Numbered from the stretch's first letter, positions 1-8,820 are shown. The stretch is 64,000 bases of DNA from Antarcticimicrobium sp040365005 (GCF_040365005.1 NZ_BAABWV010000019.1:16492-80491); one strand, 5' to 3'. Made by a program: numbers and translations. Notes: a model not told the origin generated them from the letters alone.

Positions 1-387
1 GACAATGAGATCCAGGTCGCCGCGCTGAAGAACCACAAGTGGACGAACATCAAGGACCAGGTGGACATGATCGAGATGCCCTCGGGCAACCGCATCATCC
101 TGCTGTCCGAGGGACGTCTGCTGAACCTCGGCAATGCCACCGGGCACCCCAGCTTCGTGATGTCGGCCAGCTTCACCAACCAGGTGCTGGCGCAGATCGA
201 GCTGTTCACCCGTGGCGAAAATTACAAGAACGAGGTTTATATCCTGCCCAAGCACCTCGACGAAAAGGTCGCACGCCTGCACCTGAAGAAGATCGGTGTG
301 AAACTGACCCAGCTCAGCGCGGAACAGGCGGATTATATCGGGGTGCCGCCCGAAGGCCCGTTCAAGCCCGAGCATTATCGCTACTGA
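1..387 (+). CDS. ahcY: S-adenosylhomocysteine hydrolase, C-terminal part (5' end outside window)
   Basis: The frame is open from base 1 and ends at TGA, giving the last 128 residues of adenosylhomocysteinase. This cytosolic NAD-dependent enzyme splits S-adenosylhomocysteine to adenosine and homocysteine in the activated methyl cycle. The visible part holds the end of the NAD-binding domain (EMPSGNRIILLSEGRLLNLG) and the C-terminal segment that reaches into the neighbouring subunit, ending in KPEHYRY, the family's typical terminus with its conserved Lys and Tyr. Start and promoter lie to the left of the window. A hairpin terminator follows about 25 bp after the stop. The assignment is firm because this C-terminus is highly conserved. 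Confidence 0.95.
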   Translation, partial: DNEIQVAALKNHKWTNIKDQVDMIEMPSGNRIILLSEGRLLNLGNATGHPSFVMSASFTNQVLAQIELFTRGENYKNEVYILPKHLDEKVARLHLKKIGVKLTQLSAEQADYIGVPPEGPFKPEHYRY

Positions 388-410
388 TCCGATTTCACGG
401 GTCGGAACAG

Positions 411-441
411 ACGCCGCGGGACCTGGGTCGCGCGGCGTTTT
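411..441 (+). terminator. Rho-independent terminator after ahcY
   Basis: Perfect 8-bp arms ACGCCGCG and CGCGGCGT enclose a 12-nt loop and run into TTTT. It lies 24 bp after the ahcY stop and separates it from the DUF2853 gene. Confidence 0.7.
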
Positions 442-584
442 CCGTTGCCGGGCCCGACGGGGAAGATCCCCGCAAAAATCCCTTTGTGCCGCCTGAAATC
501 ATCGGTACTCTCCCCCGGACGGCCTCAGGATGTCCTGGCGCCGAAACGAAACTTTGTGCGACCGGTTACGATGGGAGAAAATTC

Positions 585-926
585 ATGGGCAAACGCGACG
601 AGCTGATCGCGAAATACGCGGAAGACCTTGAGAAGAAATGTGGCATGACGCCCGATATGGACCTGCTGACCAAGGTCACCATCGGCTGCGGCCCGGCGAT
701 CTACAACGCCGACGCCTCCACCGTGGCCGGCAGCCAGCCCAGCGAGCTGGAGACCGTCAAGGAAAACTTCCTGATGAAAAAGCTCGGCCTGCCTGACGGG
801 CCGGAGCTGATGGAGGCCATCAACAAGGCCATCGAAACCTATGGCCAGTCCGAGCGCAACAAGTACCGCGCCGTGATCTACTACATGCTGACCAAGCAGT
901 TCGGCAAAGAGTCGGTCTACGGCTGA
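585..926 (+). CDS. DUF2853 family protein
   Basis: A 113-residue soluble protein starting MGKRDELIAKYAEDL. I recognise it as the DUF2853 family, small mostly helical proteins of unknown function found widely in alphaproteobacteria. The ATG at 585 is chosen because GGAG at 574-577 sits 7 bp upstream. The same frame is open further upstream, but that part runs antisense-like through the ahcY end and reads as non-coding. There is no signal peptide or membrane segment. It stands alone between the ahcY terminator and the glycosyltransferase, so context gives no functional clue. The family call is likely; no function is known to me. Confidence 0.85.
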   Translation: MGKRDELIAKYAEDLEKKCGMTPDMDLLTKVTIGCGPAIYNADASTVAGSQPSELETVKENFLMKKLGLPDGPELMEAINKAIETYGQSERNKYRAVIYYMLTKQFGKESVYG

Positions 927-1043
927 GACCGCCTGCGGCCGGAAACGGTGTCGCAGCGCAGGTTCAGGACAAGTTCGGTGCGCTTTTCGCCCTGTCGGGA
1001 GGCGCACCGTGAGCGGGTATGGCGCGAGGTGACGGTTTGAGCA

Positions 1044-2264
1044 GTGACGCGCGCGCATGATTTCACCGCGATCCGCGCGGCCCTTGCCGACCGGCGATAC
1101 CTGTTGGTGGCGGTCGCCCTTTGGTATCGCGACGATCAGGGCGCGGTCTGGCTGGACGTGTCCTGGTGCCGTGACCTGATCGGCCATCTGGACTATCTGC
1201 AGGACCTGACCGTTCTGGCGCCCTGCCGCCCCCTCCCCGATCCGTGCCCCGACAACCTGCGCCCGCTGGGCGAGGTTCCGGGGCTGCGGTTTGTCGAGTT
1301 TCCCTATCCGGATTCGACCCTGCGAGCGCTGCTTCGGGCTCCGGCCATGGTCGCGGCGGCGTGGCGAGCGGTGCGGGGGGCGGATATCGTGCACAGCGGT
1401 GCGGCGGGCTGGCCCTTGCCACCCGGGTTCTTCGTCAACCCGATCGCCGTCCTGCTCCGCCGTCCGTTGGTGATCGTGATCGAAAGCGCGTTCTGGCGGC
1501 TGACCGGGCCGGGGCCACATGGGGCGCTGCGCCGGTTTCGTGCCCGGATGACCGAGGCGCTGGCGCGCTGGTCGATCCGACGGGCGCGCCTCACGGTGCT
1601 GACGCACGAGGGGTATCGCGACAGCCTGGCGTGCGACGCAAAGGGCGAGGTCATGGTCATTCCCGCCAGTTGGATCGACGCCGAAATGGTGGTGTCCGAG
1701 GCGGCGGCCAAGAGTGACCGCAGCGGACCTGTGCGGCTGTTGCTGGCGGCGCGGATGACCCCGGAAAAGGGCATCGCCGATGCGCTGGACGCGCTGGAGC
1801 GGGCCGGACCCGGCCTGTCTCTGACGGTGATCGGTGAGGGACCGTTGCGCGACCGTGTCGCCGAGGCGGCTGCGCGATTGGGGGACGACCGTCTGCGCCT
1901 TCTGGACCCGGTCCCCTACGGCCCGAAATTCTTCGACCTGCTGCGCGCCCATGATGCGGTGCTTGTGCCCACCCTCAGCGACGAGCAGCCGCGCATACTC
2001 TACGATGCGTTTTCACAGGCAAGACCGGCCTTGGCGACCTCGACTTCCGGCCACCGCGAGGCGGCGCGCGAAGGCGAAACCGCCTGGTGCTATCCGCCGG
2101 GGGATGTCGCGGCGCTTACCGCGCTGATGAACCGGGCGGCCTCGGATCCGGGCGCGCTGCGGGCGATGGGGCCCGCCGCCCGCATGATGGCGCTGAGCCA
2201 CACGCATCAGGGCATGCATTTCACGCGGGCGCAAAAGCTGGCCGATTTGTTCGGCGGTGCGTGA
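1044..2264 (+). CDS. Glycosyltransferase, family 4 (GT-B) type
   Basis: A 406-residue GT-B fold glycosyltransferase starting at a GTG codon. The C-terminal half carries the usual landmarks: the strand RLLLAARMTPEKGI followed by ALDAL at about residue 230, the GEGPLRDR loop, and an acceptor/donor region SDEQPRILYDAFSQARP at about residue 312, where family members usually have an E-x7-E-like pattern. It probably transfers a sugar from a nucleotide donor to a cell-surface glycan or lipid; the substrate cannot be read. No transmembrane segment is evident. It is not in an obvious polysaccharide cluster. Its 3' end meets the leftward EVE-domain gene with a 3-bp gap. Confidence 0.8.
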   Translation: MTRAHDFTAIRAALADRRYLLVAVALWYRDDQGAVWLDVSWCRDLIGHLDYLQDLTVLAPCRPLPDPCPDNLRPLGEVPGLRFVEFPYPDSTLRALLRAPAMVAAAWRAVRGADIVHSGAAGWPLPPGFFVNPIAVLLRRPLVIVIESAFWRLTGPGPHGALRRFRARMTEALARWSIRRARLTVLTHEGYRDSLACDAKGEVMVIPASWIDAEMVVSEAAAKSDRSGPVRLLLAARMTPEKGIADALDALERAGPGLSLTVIGEGPLRDRVAEAAARLGDDRLRLLDPVPYGPKFFDLLRAHDAVLVPTLSDEQPRILYDAFSQARPALATSTSGHREAAREGETAWCYPPGDVAALTALMNRAASDPGALRAMGPAARMMALSHTHQGMHFTRAQKLADLFGGA

Positions 2265-2267
2265 CGA

Positions 2268-2687
2268 TCAGGGCGCGACCCCGGCCAGGGCGCAGATCAC
2301 CGTCCACTCGGCCTCGCTTACCGGCTGGACCGACAGGCGGGAATTTTTCACCAGCACCATGTCCTGCAACCGCGGGTCGGATTTGATCTGGTCCAGCGTC
2401 ACCGGGGTTGCGACCGGGCGCAGCGCCTTGATGTCCACGCATTCCCAGCGGGGATCGTCGGTGGTGCTGTCCGGATGCGCCTCGGCGCAGACCTCGACCA
2501 GCCCGACGATCGCCCGCTCCTTTTGCGAGTGGTAGAAGAAGCCCTTGTCGCCCAGCTTCATCTCGCGCATGAAATTGCGCGCTTGATAGTTGCGCACGCC
2601 GTCCCATTCCTCGCCTGCCTCGCCCTTGGCAAGCTGGTCGTCCCAGCCCCAGGTCGAGGGTTCGGATTTGAACAGCCAATAGGTCAT
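2268..2687 (-). CDS. EVE domain-containing protein
   Basis: A 139-residue protein beginning MTYWLFKSEPSTWGWDDQ, the hallmark N-terminus of EVE (PUA-like) domain proteins, a fold related to YTH and thought to bind modified bases. Further family segments are WDGVRNYQARNFM and GFFYHSQKERAIVGL. The ATG at 2687 is preferred over an upstream in-frame start because it overlaps the YciI stop by one base (TGATG), giving translational coupling, and because homologues start at this Met. It is the last gene of the leftward run tsaD-gpsA-yciI-EVE, an order I associate with Rhodobacterales. The exact ligand is unknown. Confidence 0.9.
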   Translation of the reverse strand: MTYWLFKSEPSTWGWDDQLAKGEAGEEWDGVRNYQARNFMREMKLGDKGFFYHSQKERAIVGLVEVCAEAHPDSTTDDPRWECVDIKALRPVATPVTLDQIKSDPRLQDMVLVKNSRLSVQPVSEAEWTVICALAGVAP

Positions 2688-2956
2688 CAGCCGACGACCT
2701 TTTTCCATTCGATCAGATCGACCTTGTCGAACAGACCGGCCTTGGCATAGGGATCATTGGCGGCCCAGCCCTCGGCCGCGGCCATGTCGGCCACGTCCAG
2801 GATCACCAGCGATCCGGCCATGTCGCCGTTCTCGATCAGCGGGCCGGCCTGGGCGACGACGCCGGTTTCCTCGATATAGGCAAGGTGCGCGCTGCGGTTG
2901 TCCTTGCGGATTTGCAGTGCGCCGGCTTTGTCACGGGCAATCAGGGCGATCAGCAT
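2687..2956 (-). CDS. YciI family protein
   Basis: An 89-residue protein of the YciI family, small ferredoxin-like alpha/beta proteins distantly related to muconolactone isomerase whose cellular role is unsettled. It shows the family pattern: a short beta strand LIALIARDK, a conserved His in RSAHLAYIEE, the G-P-L turn in AGPLIENGDMAGSLVILD, and the aromatic-acidic C-terminal part ANDPYAKAGLFDKVDLIEW. Its ribosome-binding site AAGGAGG lies inside the last codons of gpsA, so the two are tightly linked. It overlaps the EVE gene by one base. Probable function: a minor metabolic enzyme or binding protein. Confidence 0.88.
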   Translation of the reverse strand: MLIALIARDKAGALQIRKDNRSAHLAYIEETGVVAQAGPLIENGDMAGSLVILDVADMAAAEGWAANDPYAKAGLFDKVDLIEWKKVVG

Positions 2957-2957
2957 G

Positions 2958-3920
2958 TCATTCCTCCTTGAGGGGTCGGGTCAAAAGCGCGGTCATCGCC
3001 GCGTCGAGGGTGAGTTTTCCGTCCAGCAGTCCGACCACGCAGGCGGTGATCGGCATGTCGAGGTGCATCGTTTCCGCCTTGGCCGCCACCGCCTGCGCGG
3101 TGGCTGCACCTTCGACGGTGATCGAGGGGTCGAACCCTTCGCCTCGGCCCAGCGACAGGCCCAGACGATAGTTGCGCGACCCTTCGGAGGTGCAGGTCAG
3201 GGCCAGGTCGCCGAACCCGGAGAGGCCCGCCAGCGTTTCGGCCTGCGCGCCGAGCGCCACGGCCATCCGCTGCATCTCGGCATAGCCGCGCGTCATCAGC
3301 GCCGCGCGGGCGCTTTCGCCCAAGCCTGCGCCGATCACCGCGCCGCAGGCGATGGCGATCACGTTCTTGAGCGCGCCGCCGAGCTCGGCCCCCACGGTGT
3401 CGGTGCTGCGATAGAGCCTGAGATTTGCGGTGTTCAGACCCTGTTGCAGGGATTTTGCCAGTCTGTCGTTGGAACAGGCCAGCGTCAGCGCGGTCGGCAG
3501 CCCGGCAGCGATGTCATGGGCAAAGCTTGGCCCGGTGAGCAGCGCAGGCTGTGCGTCTGGCAGGGCCTCGGCGATCACCGCGACCGGCCCCAGCCCGGTG
3601 CTCAACTCGATCCCCTTGCAACAGGCGACAAGGGTCTTTCCGGCCAGTATGTCGCCCTGCGTGACCAGAAGATCGCGCAGCTTTTGCATCGGAACGGCCA
3701 GCAACAGGGTCTTGTTTTCCGCCGCGACGCCGATATCGGCGGTCACTGTCAGCGCTGCAGGTAGGCTGTGCCCCGGAAGTCGCGCGGCGTTCTCCCGCGC
3801 CCCCTGCATGGCGCGCGCATGATCGGCCGACCGTGCCCAGAGGCACACCGGCCCGCGCCCGGCCAGCGAGATCGCCAGCGCCGTGCCGAAGGCGCCCGCA
3901 CCGATCACCGAAACGCTCAT
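2958..3920 (-). CDS. gpsA: Glycerol-3-phosphate dehydrogenase [NAD(P)+]
   Basis: A 320-residue cytosolic dehydrogenase that reduces dihydroxyacetone phosphate to sn-glycerol-3-phosphate for phospholipid synthesis. The Rossmann motif GAGAFGTALA is at residues 7-16, the CKGIE segment follows in the middle of the protein, and the catalytic Lys lies in the ALKNVIAIACG helix. The length fits the family. It overlaps the 3' end of tsaD by four bases (ATGA), and the YciI ribosome-binding site lies in its own last codons. The tsaD-gpsA-yciI-EVE order suggests one transcription unit. Confidence 0.95.
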   Translation of the reverse strand: MSVSVIGAGAFGTALAISLAGRGPVCLWARSADHARAMQGARENAARLPGHSLPAALTVTADIGVAAENKTLLLAVPMQKLRDLLVTQGDILAGKTLVACCKGIELSTGLGPVAVIAEALPDAQPALLTGPSFAHDIAAGLPTALTLACSNDRLAKSLQQGLNTANLRLYRSTDTVGAELGGALKNVIAIACGAVIGAGLGESARAALMTRGYAEMQRMAVALGAQAETLAGLSGFGDLALTCTSEGSRNYRLGLSLGRGEGFDPSITVEGAATAQAVAAKAETMHLDMPITACVVGLLDGKLTLDAAMTALLTRPLKEE

Positions 3921-5011
3921 GCCTTGGCCCCCTTCTTGCCGCCGCCGATCAGCGACGGGCTGGTGCGATCGAGCGGCCAGCGTGGACGGGCGGCGAGGGT
4001 CAGGTCATCGCGCGCGCCAGCGCGGAACCGTTCGATCCCGGCATAGGCGATCATCGCTGCGTTATCGGTGCAAAGGCGCAGCGGCGGCGCGGTAAACGTG
4101 ACGCTTGTGTCGGCGCAAACCGTCTCTAACCCGGCGCGAATGGCCGAATTTGCGGCCACGCCGCCCGCCACCGCCAACAGCGGTGTTTCGGGCTGCTCTG
4201 CAAGATAGAGGCGCAAGGCGCGGCGGGTCTTTTCCGCCAGCACGTCAACAATCGCCTGCTGGAACCCGGCGCAAAGGTCGGCCCGGTCCGCGCGTGTCAG
4301 CCCGCCCTTTTCCGCCACCACCTGGTCGCGGGTGCGCATCAGCGCGGTCTTCAGCCCGGAAAACGACAGGTTGCAATCGTTCCGATCCAGCAGCGGGCGC
4401 GGAAAGCGAAAGCGTTTTGGATCGCCCTGTTTTGCCTCGGCCTCGACGGAGGGGCCGCCCGGTTGCGGCAGGCCCAGCAGCCGCGCCGCCTTGTCAAAGG
4501 CCTCGCCTGGGGCATCGTCGATGGTGCCGCCCAGCCGTTTGAAATCCTCCGGCCCGCGCACCACGAGATATTGGCAGTGCCCGCCGGAGACCAGCAACAT
4601 CAGGTAGGGAAACGCGGCCGCATCGGTCAGGCGCGGGGTGAGCGCATGGCCCGCAAGGTGGTTTACCCCGATCAGCGGCAGCCCGGTCGCCGCCGCGATC
4701 CCCTTGGCGCACATCACGCCCGACAGCACCCCGCCGATCAGCCCCGGCCCGGCAGTGACCGCCACCGCATCCAGGTCGGCGAACCCGACCCCGGCCCGTT
4801 GCATCGCCTCGGCGACGCAGATGTCGACCTTTTCCGCATGCGCCCGGGCGGCCAGTTCCGGTACCACGCCGCCAAAGGCGCTGTGCACCTCGGTCTGGCC
4901 ATAGACGATGGAGGACAGGATCTCGGCCCGCCCGTCGCCCTGACGCACCACGGCGGCCGCGGTATCATCGCAGCTGCTTTCCAGCCCCAGTATCGTGATC
5001 AGCTGTGCCAT
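3917..5011 (-). CDS. tsaD: tRNA N6-adenosine threonylcarbamoyltransferase
   Basis: A 364-residue member of the Kae1/TsaD family, which transfers threonylcarbamoyl to A37 of ANN-decoding tRNAs together with TsaB and TsaE. The N-terminus LGLESSCDDTAAAVV is the family signature; the metal-binding motif HLAGH is at residues 118-122, and LCTDNAAMIAY near the end is the ASKHA-type nucleotide site. I chose ATG 5011 because homologues start at MAQLITILGLE; the frame stays open 32 codons upstream without a matching sequence. It is divergent from hemD with about 75 bp between starts and overlaps gpsA by 4 bp. Confidence 0.95.
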   Translation of the reverse strand: MAQLITILGLESSCDDTAAAVVRQGDGRAEILSSIVYGQTEVHSAFGGVVPELAARAHAEKVDICVAEAMQRAGVGFADLDAVAVTAGPGLIGGVLSGVMCAKGIAAATGLPLIGVNHLAGHALTPRLTDAAAFPYLMLLVSGGHCQYLVVRGPEDFKRLGGTIDDAPGEAFDKAARLLGLPQPGGPSVEAEAKQGDPKRFRFPRPLLDRNDCNLSFSGLKTALMRTRDQVVAEKGGLTRADRADLCAGFQQAIVDVLAEKTRRALRLYLAEQPETPLLAVAGGVAANSAIRAGLETVCADTSVTFTAPPLRLCTDNAAMIAYAGIERFRAGARDDLTLAARPRWPLDRTSPSLIGGGKKGAKA

Positions 5012-5085
5012 TGTTTCCGGCCGTTGCGTCGCGTTGCCTTGGCAGGTAACACTCCGAACCTTGGCAAACAATCCCGGGGGGAGCG

Positions 5086-5793
5086 ATGCTGACGCTGCAG
5101 ATGACACGCCCGCGCGCCGCGTCCGAGCGGTTCGTCGCCCGGATTGCCCCGGATCTGCGGCGACGGCTGCATGTCATCCATTCCCCGCTGATCAGGATCG
5201 TGTTTCTCCCGGACCCGGTTTCGTCTGGCGATGCGCGCGGGGTGATCTTTACCTCTGCCAACGGGGTGGCGGCGGCGCAGGCCGCCGGCTTGCGCCCTGC
5301 CCTGCCCGCCTATTGCGTCGGCGCGGCCACCGCCGGCGCGGCGCGGGACGCCGGATGGACCGTCGAAATGATCTGCGACACCGCCGATGCGCTGGTCGCG
5401 GCGCTGATCGACCGACGCCCGGACGCGCCGCTGTTGCACCTGCGCGGTCGGCACGCGCGCGGCGACGTGGCTGATCGGCTGACCGCCGCCGGGGTCGAGA
5501 CCCGTGCGCAAGAGGTCTATGACCAGCAGTTGATCGACCCCAGCGAGGCGGCGCGGGTGGCGCTCGACGGGGCGGATCCGGTGATCGCGCCCTTGTTTTC
5601 ACCCCGCACGGCGCGACATTTTGCCGATACCTGTGCAGGCAGGGCGCCGCTTTTCCTCGCCGCGATCAGCCGCGCGGCGGCGGAACCCCTTGAAAACATG
5701 GTCTATCGCGGGCTGATCGTGGCCAGACGGCCCGATGGCGCGGCGATGGTCACGGCGGTTGAAACCCTGGCCGCGCAGGCCACATCGGGTTGA
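5086..5793 (+). CDS. hemD: Uroporphyrinogen-III synthase
   Basis: A 235-residue protein of the HemD family, which cyclises hydroxymethylbilane to uroporphyrinogen III in haem and corrin synthesis. The family is poorly conserved, but the pattern is clear: the N-terminal MTRPRAASERF, GVIFTSANGVAAAQA, the CVGAATAGAARDAGW turn, LHLRGRHARGDVADRL, and ISRAAAEPL near the end. ATG 5086 has a GGGGGAG ribosome-binding site. It is divergent from tsaD and leads the hemD - mitofilin-like - hemY run, an order common in Rhodobacterales. Confidence 0.88.
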   Translation: MLTLQMTRPRAASERFVARIAPDLRRRLHVIHSPLIRIVFLPDPVSSGDARGVIFTSANGVAAAQAAGLRPALPAYCVGAATAGAARDAGWTVEMICDTADALVAALIDRRPDAPLLHLRGRHARGDVADRLTAAGVETRAQEVYDQQLIDPSEAARVALDGADPVIAPLFSPRTARHFADTCAGRAPLFLAAISRAAAEPLENMVYRGLIVARRPDGAAMVTAVETLAAQATSG

Positions 5794-5867
5794 GGCCCCC
5801 CGCGCCCCGCAGTAGTGTGGCGCGAGTTCTTTTGCCTAATCATTTGAGAATCGGAGGGGATTTCAGG

Positions 5868-7196
5868 GTGGCCGACAAGACCGATCCGAAACCCGACACG
5901 GACGTCGAAACAAATCCCCAGGCCGAGACCGGCCCCGAACAGGGGGGGCAGGCGACCGATCCCGCGTTGCAGCAAGAGCCCGCTGCGGAGATGATTGACA
6001 CGTCGCCCGAGGAGGCGGAGGCACCTTCCGAAGCCGAAGCCGAAGCCGAAGCCGAAGCCGAAGCCGAAGCCGAAGCCGAAGCCGAAGCCGAAGCCGAAGC
6101 CGAAGCCGAAGCCGAAGCCGAAGCCGAAGCCGAAGCCGAAGCCGAAGCCGAAGCGGTGGAGCCCGCACCGCAGATCGTCGAGCGGGTGATCGAGAAGCGC
6201 GGCGGGTTTTTCCCGGCGCTGATCGGCGGGGTTCTGGCGGCGGCGCTTGGGTTTGTCGCGGCCCGCACCGAGATTCTCGACCCGGTCCTGCCCGCAGCGT
6301 TGAAATCCGGCACCTCCGGCGCGGCGATCACCGCGCTGCAATCGGATGTTTCCGCAACCTCCGATGCGTTGAGCGCGCTGCAGGGCCAGGTCTCGGGCCT
6401 CGATATTCCCGATCTGGCCCCGTTGGAGGCGAAACTTGGCGGCCTCTCCGATCAAATCACGGACAGCGCGGGTGCGCTGGACAGCCTGCGCACCGAGGTT
6501 TCCGACCTGTCAGGTCAACTCGCGGCGCTGGACAGCCGCCTGACCGAACTTGAAAAACGCCCGCTGACAGATGGCGCGGCGCCCGAGGCCGTCGCCGCCT
6601 ATGAGCGTGAGCTTGCAGCGATGCAAGAGGCGCTGGCCGCCCAGCGGGCCGAGGTCGAAAAGATGGTCACCGACGCCCGCGAGACCGAGGCCCGGGCCTC
6701 GGAGGCGGCCCAGCTTGCCGCCAACCGCGCCGCCGTGGCCCGGTTGCGCGGGGCGCTGGACAGTGGCGCGCCCTTTGGCGGTATCCTGGAAGAACTGCGC
6801 ACAGGCGGCGTTACCCCGCCCGATGCGCTGACCGCCAGCGCCGAGGGAGTGGTGACGATGGCCACCCTGCGTGACACCTTCGCCCCGGCGGCGCGCGAGG
6901 CCTTGGCCGCGGCCCGGGCCGGCACCGTCGAATCCGACCGCAGCCTTGGAAGCTTTCTGCGGCGCCAACTTGGCGCCCGCTCGGTCGAGCCGCGCGAGGG
7001 CGACGATCCGGACGCGATCCTGTCCCGCGCCGAGGCGGCATTGACCGAAGGCCGGTTGCAGCAGGCGCTGGACGAGATCGCCGCCCTGCCCGAGCCCGCC
7101 CGTGCCGCCCTGGCCGATTGGACCGCCCTGGCGCGCCTGCGCCTCTCCGCGCTCGGCGCCGCCGAGACCCTGGCGCAAAGCCTGAACACCAACTGA
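5868..7196 (+). CDS. Mitofilin-like inner-membrane protein (COG4223-like)
   Basis: A 442-residue protein with an acidic N-terminal region, a single transmembrane helix at about residues 114-132 (FFPALIGGVLAAALGFVAA), then a long Ala/Glu-rich coiled coil and a C-terminal helical domain. This is the layout of alphaproteobacterial mitofilin/Mic60-like proteins, thought to shape or tether the inner membrane. I start it at GTG 5868, which has CGGAGGGGA at 5852-5860; the frame is open back to 5790 but without a good ribosome site. Residues 55-96 are an uninterrupted Glu-Ala repeat of 21 units. It sits between hemD and hemY. Confidence 0.8.
   Translation: MADKTDPKPDTDVETNPQAETGPEQGGQATDPALQQEPAAEMIDTSPEEAEAPSEAEAEAEAEAEAEAEAEAEAEAEAEAEAEAEAEAEAEAEAEAVEPAPQIVERVIEKRGGFFPALIGGVLAAALGFVAARTEILDPVLPAALKSGTSGAAITALQSDVSATSDALSALQGQVSGLDIPDLAPLEAKLGGLSDQITDSAGALDSLRTEVSDLSGQLAALDSRLTELEKRPLTDGAAPEAVAAYERELAAMQEALAAQRAEVEKMVTDARETEARASEAAQLAANRAAVARLRGALDSGAPFGGILEELRTGGVTPPDALTASAEGVVTMATLRDTFAPAAREALAAARAGTVESDRSLGSFLRRQLGARSVEPREGDDPDAILSRAEAALTEGRLQQALDEIAALPEPARAALADWTALARLRLSALGAAETLAQSLNTN
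6030..6155 (+). repeat. In-frame hexanucleotide tandem repeat (GAAGCC)20 + GAAGCG
   Basis: Twenty exact copies of GAAGCC from 6030 to 6149 followed by GAAGCG, coding for 21 Glu-Ala units just before the membrane helix of the mitofilin-like protein. Copy-number changes would keep the reading frame. The perfect identity of the copies points to recent expansion by slippage. Confidence 0.95.
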
Positions 7197-7206
7197 GGGG
7201 TCTGCG

Positions 7207-8697
7207 ATGCTGTGGTCACTTCTGAAAATCCTGATCTTCGTCGCCGTCATTGCCGCACTGGCTCTTGGGGCCGGAATGCTGCTGGAAATGCGCGGTGGCT
7301 TGCAGATCACCGCGGCAGGCACCGAATACACGCTCGGGCCGCTGCAATCGGTGATCGCGCTGGTGGCGCTGGTGGTGCTGCTCTGGCTGCTGCTCAAGCT
7401 CGTCTCGCTGCTGGTGGCGACCTGGCGGTTCCTGAACGGCGATGAAACGGCGCTGTCGCGGTTCTTCGACAAGGGCCGGGAAAAGCGCGGCTACAAGGCG
7501 CTGGCCGATGGCATGATGGCGCTGGCCTCGGGCGAGGGGCGGCTGGCCATGGCCAAGGCGGCGCGCGCGGCGAAATACCTCGAGAAACCGGAACTGACCG
7601 ACCTGCTCACCGCTCAGGCCGCCGAGATGGCCGGCGACACGAGGAAGGCCGCCGAGACCTACAAGAAACTGGTGACCAACGAGGCCACCCGTTTTGTCGG
7701 CGTGCGGGGGATCATGAAGCAGAAGCTGGCCGAGGGCGATCGCGACACCGCCCGCAAGCTGGCCGAGAAGGCGCTGGCGTTGCGGCCCCGGCACGAGGAG
7801 ACGCAGGACGTTCTTCTCGACCTGCAGGCGCGGGCGCAGGATTGGGCCGGCGCGCGCAGCACCCTGTCGGCCAAGCTCAAATCGGGGAATTTGCCCCGCG
7901 ATGTGTACAAACGCCGCGACGCGGTCCTGGCGCTCTCCGAGGCGCGCGAGGTGATGGACGAGGATATGCCGATCGAGGCGCGCGAACGCGCCATCGAGGC
8001 CAACCGCCTGTCGCCCGACCTGGTGCCGGCCGCCGCCCTGGCCGCAAGGGCCCATATCGCGCAAGGCAAGCCGCGGTTGGCGGTGCGGGTGCTGAAAAAG
8101 GCGTGGGAGGCCCAGCCGCACCCCGACCTGGCCGCCGCCTTTGCCGCGATCGCCCCGGACGAGTCCCCAGCGGAACGGCTGAAACGGTTCCAGACGCTGA
8201 CGCGGATCAATCCGCAGGACCCCGAAACCCGGCTGCTGCTGGCCGAGCTGAACATCGTCGCCGAGGATTTCCCCGAGGCGCGTCGGGCGCTGGGCGACCT
8301 GGCCGAAAAGGCCGCCGATGCCCGCCCGCTGACGCTGATGGCGGCGATCGAACGGGGCGAGGGGGCCGAGGACAAGGTGGTGCAGGGCTGGCTGGCCCGG
8401 GCGCTGAGCGCGCCGCGCGGCCCGCAATGGGTCTGTGACAACTGCAACCACATCCACGCCGAATGGGCACCGTTCTGTGAGTTCTGCCACAGCTTCGACA
8501 CGCTGAGTTGGACCACGCCGAAGATGCCCGAGATCTCCAGCGCGATGGGCGGGGCGATGCTGCCGCTGATCGCCGGACGGCTCGAGGACCAGCGCGCCAC
8601 CCCGGACGAAACCCCGGAGGCGGAAGAGGTGGAAATGCCCGAGGCCGAACTGCTGGAGGCCGAAGAGGTGACGGAGGACGGGCGAGAGGCGAAATAA
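7207..8697 (+). CDS. hemY: HemY-like TPR membrane protein with C-terminal zinc ribbon
   Basis: A 496-residue protein with two N-terminal membrane helices (about residues 4-24 and 40-65), the HemY_N region, then TPR-like helices to about residue 400. The name HemY comes from the haem operon; the protein is better viewed as a membrane TPR scaffold than as protoporphyrinogen oxidase. Near the C-terminus Cys410, Cys413, Cys424 and Cys427 form CX2C-X10-CX2C, a rubredoxin-like zinc ribbon similar in idea to that of LapB. An acidic tail follows. It starts 10 bp after the mitofilin-like gene and is very likely co-transcribed with it. Confidence 0.88.
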   Translation: MLWSLLKILIFVAVIAALALGAGMLLEMRGGLQITAAGTEYTLGPLQSVIALVALVVLLWLLLKLVSLLVATWRFLNGDETALSRFFDKGREKRGYKALADGMMALASGEGRLAMAKAARAAKYLEKPELTDLLTAQAAEMAGDTRKAAETYKKLVTNEATRFVGVRGIMKQKLAEGDRDTARKLAEKALALRPRHEETQDVLLDLQARAQDWAGARSTLSAKLKSGNLPRDVYKRRDAVLALSEAREVMDEDMPIEARERAIEANRLSPDLVPAAALAARAHIAQGKPRLAVRVLKKAWEAQPHPDLAAAFAAIAPDESPAERLKRFQTLTRINPQDPETRLLLAELNIVAEDFPEARRALGDLAEKAADARPLTLMAAIERGEGAEDKVVQGWLARALSAPRGPQWVCDNCNHIHAEWAPFCEFCHSFDTLSWTTPKMPEISSAMGGAMLPLIAGRLEDQRATPDETPEAEEVEMPEAELLEAEEVTEDGREAK

Positions 8698-8744
8698 CCC
8701 CTTTCCTGCCCCGCGCGGCGGTGCTATGAGCGCTCCGCACCAGG

Positions 8745-8820
8745 GCCGCTGTAGCTCAGCTGGTAGAGCACGTCATTCGTAATGATGGGGTCGGGGGTTC
8801 GAGTCCCTTCAGCGGCACCA
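8745..8820 (+). tRNA. tRNA-Thr (anticodon CGU)
   Basis: A 76-nt cloverleaf. The acceptor arms GCCGCTG and CAGCGGC pair, followed by discriminator A and an encoded CCA. The D arm contains GCTCAGCTGGTAGAGC, the anticodon stem CGTCA/TGATG encloses loop TTCGTAA, and the T arm is GGGGGTTCGAGTCCC. The anticodon CGT reads ACG, so threonine. Confidence 0.95.
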
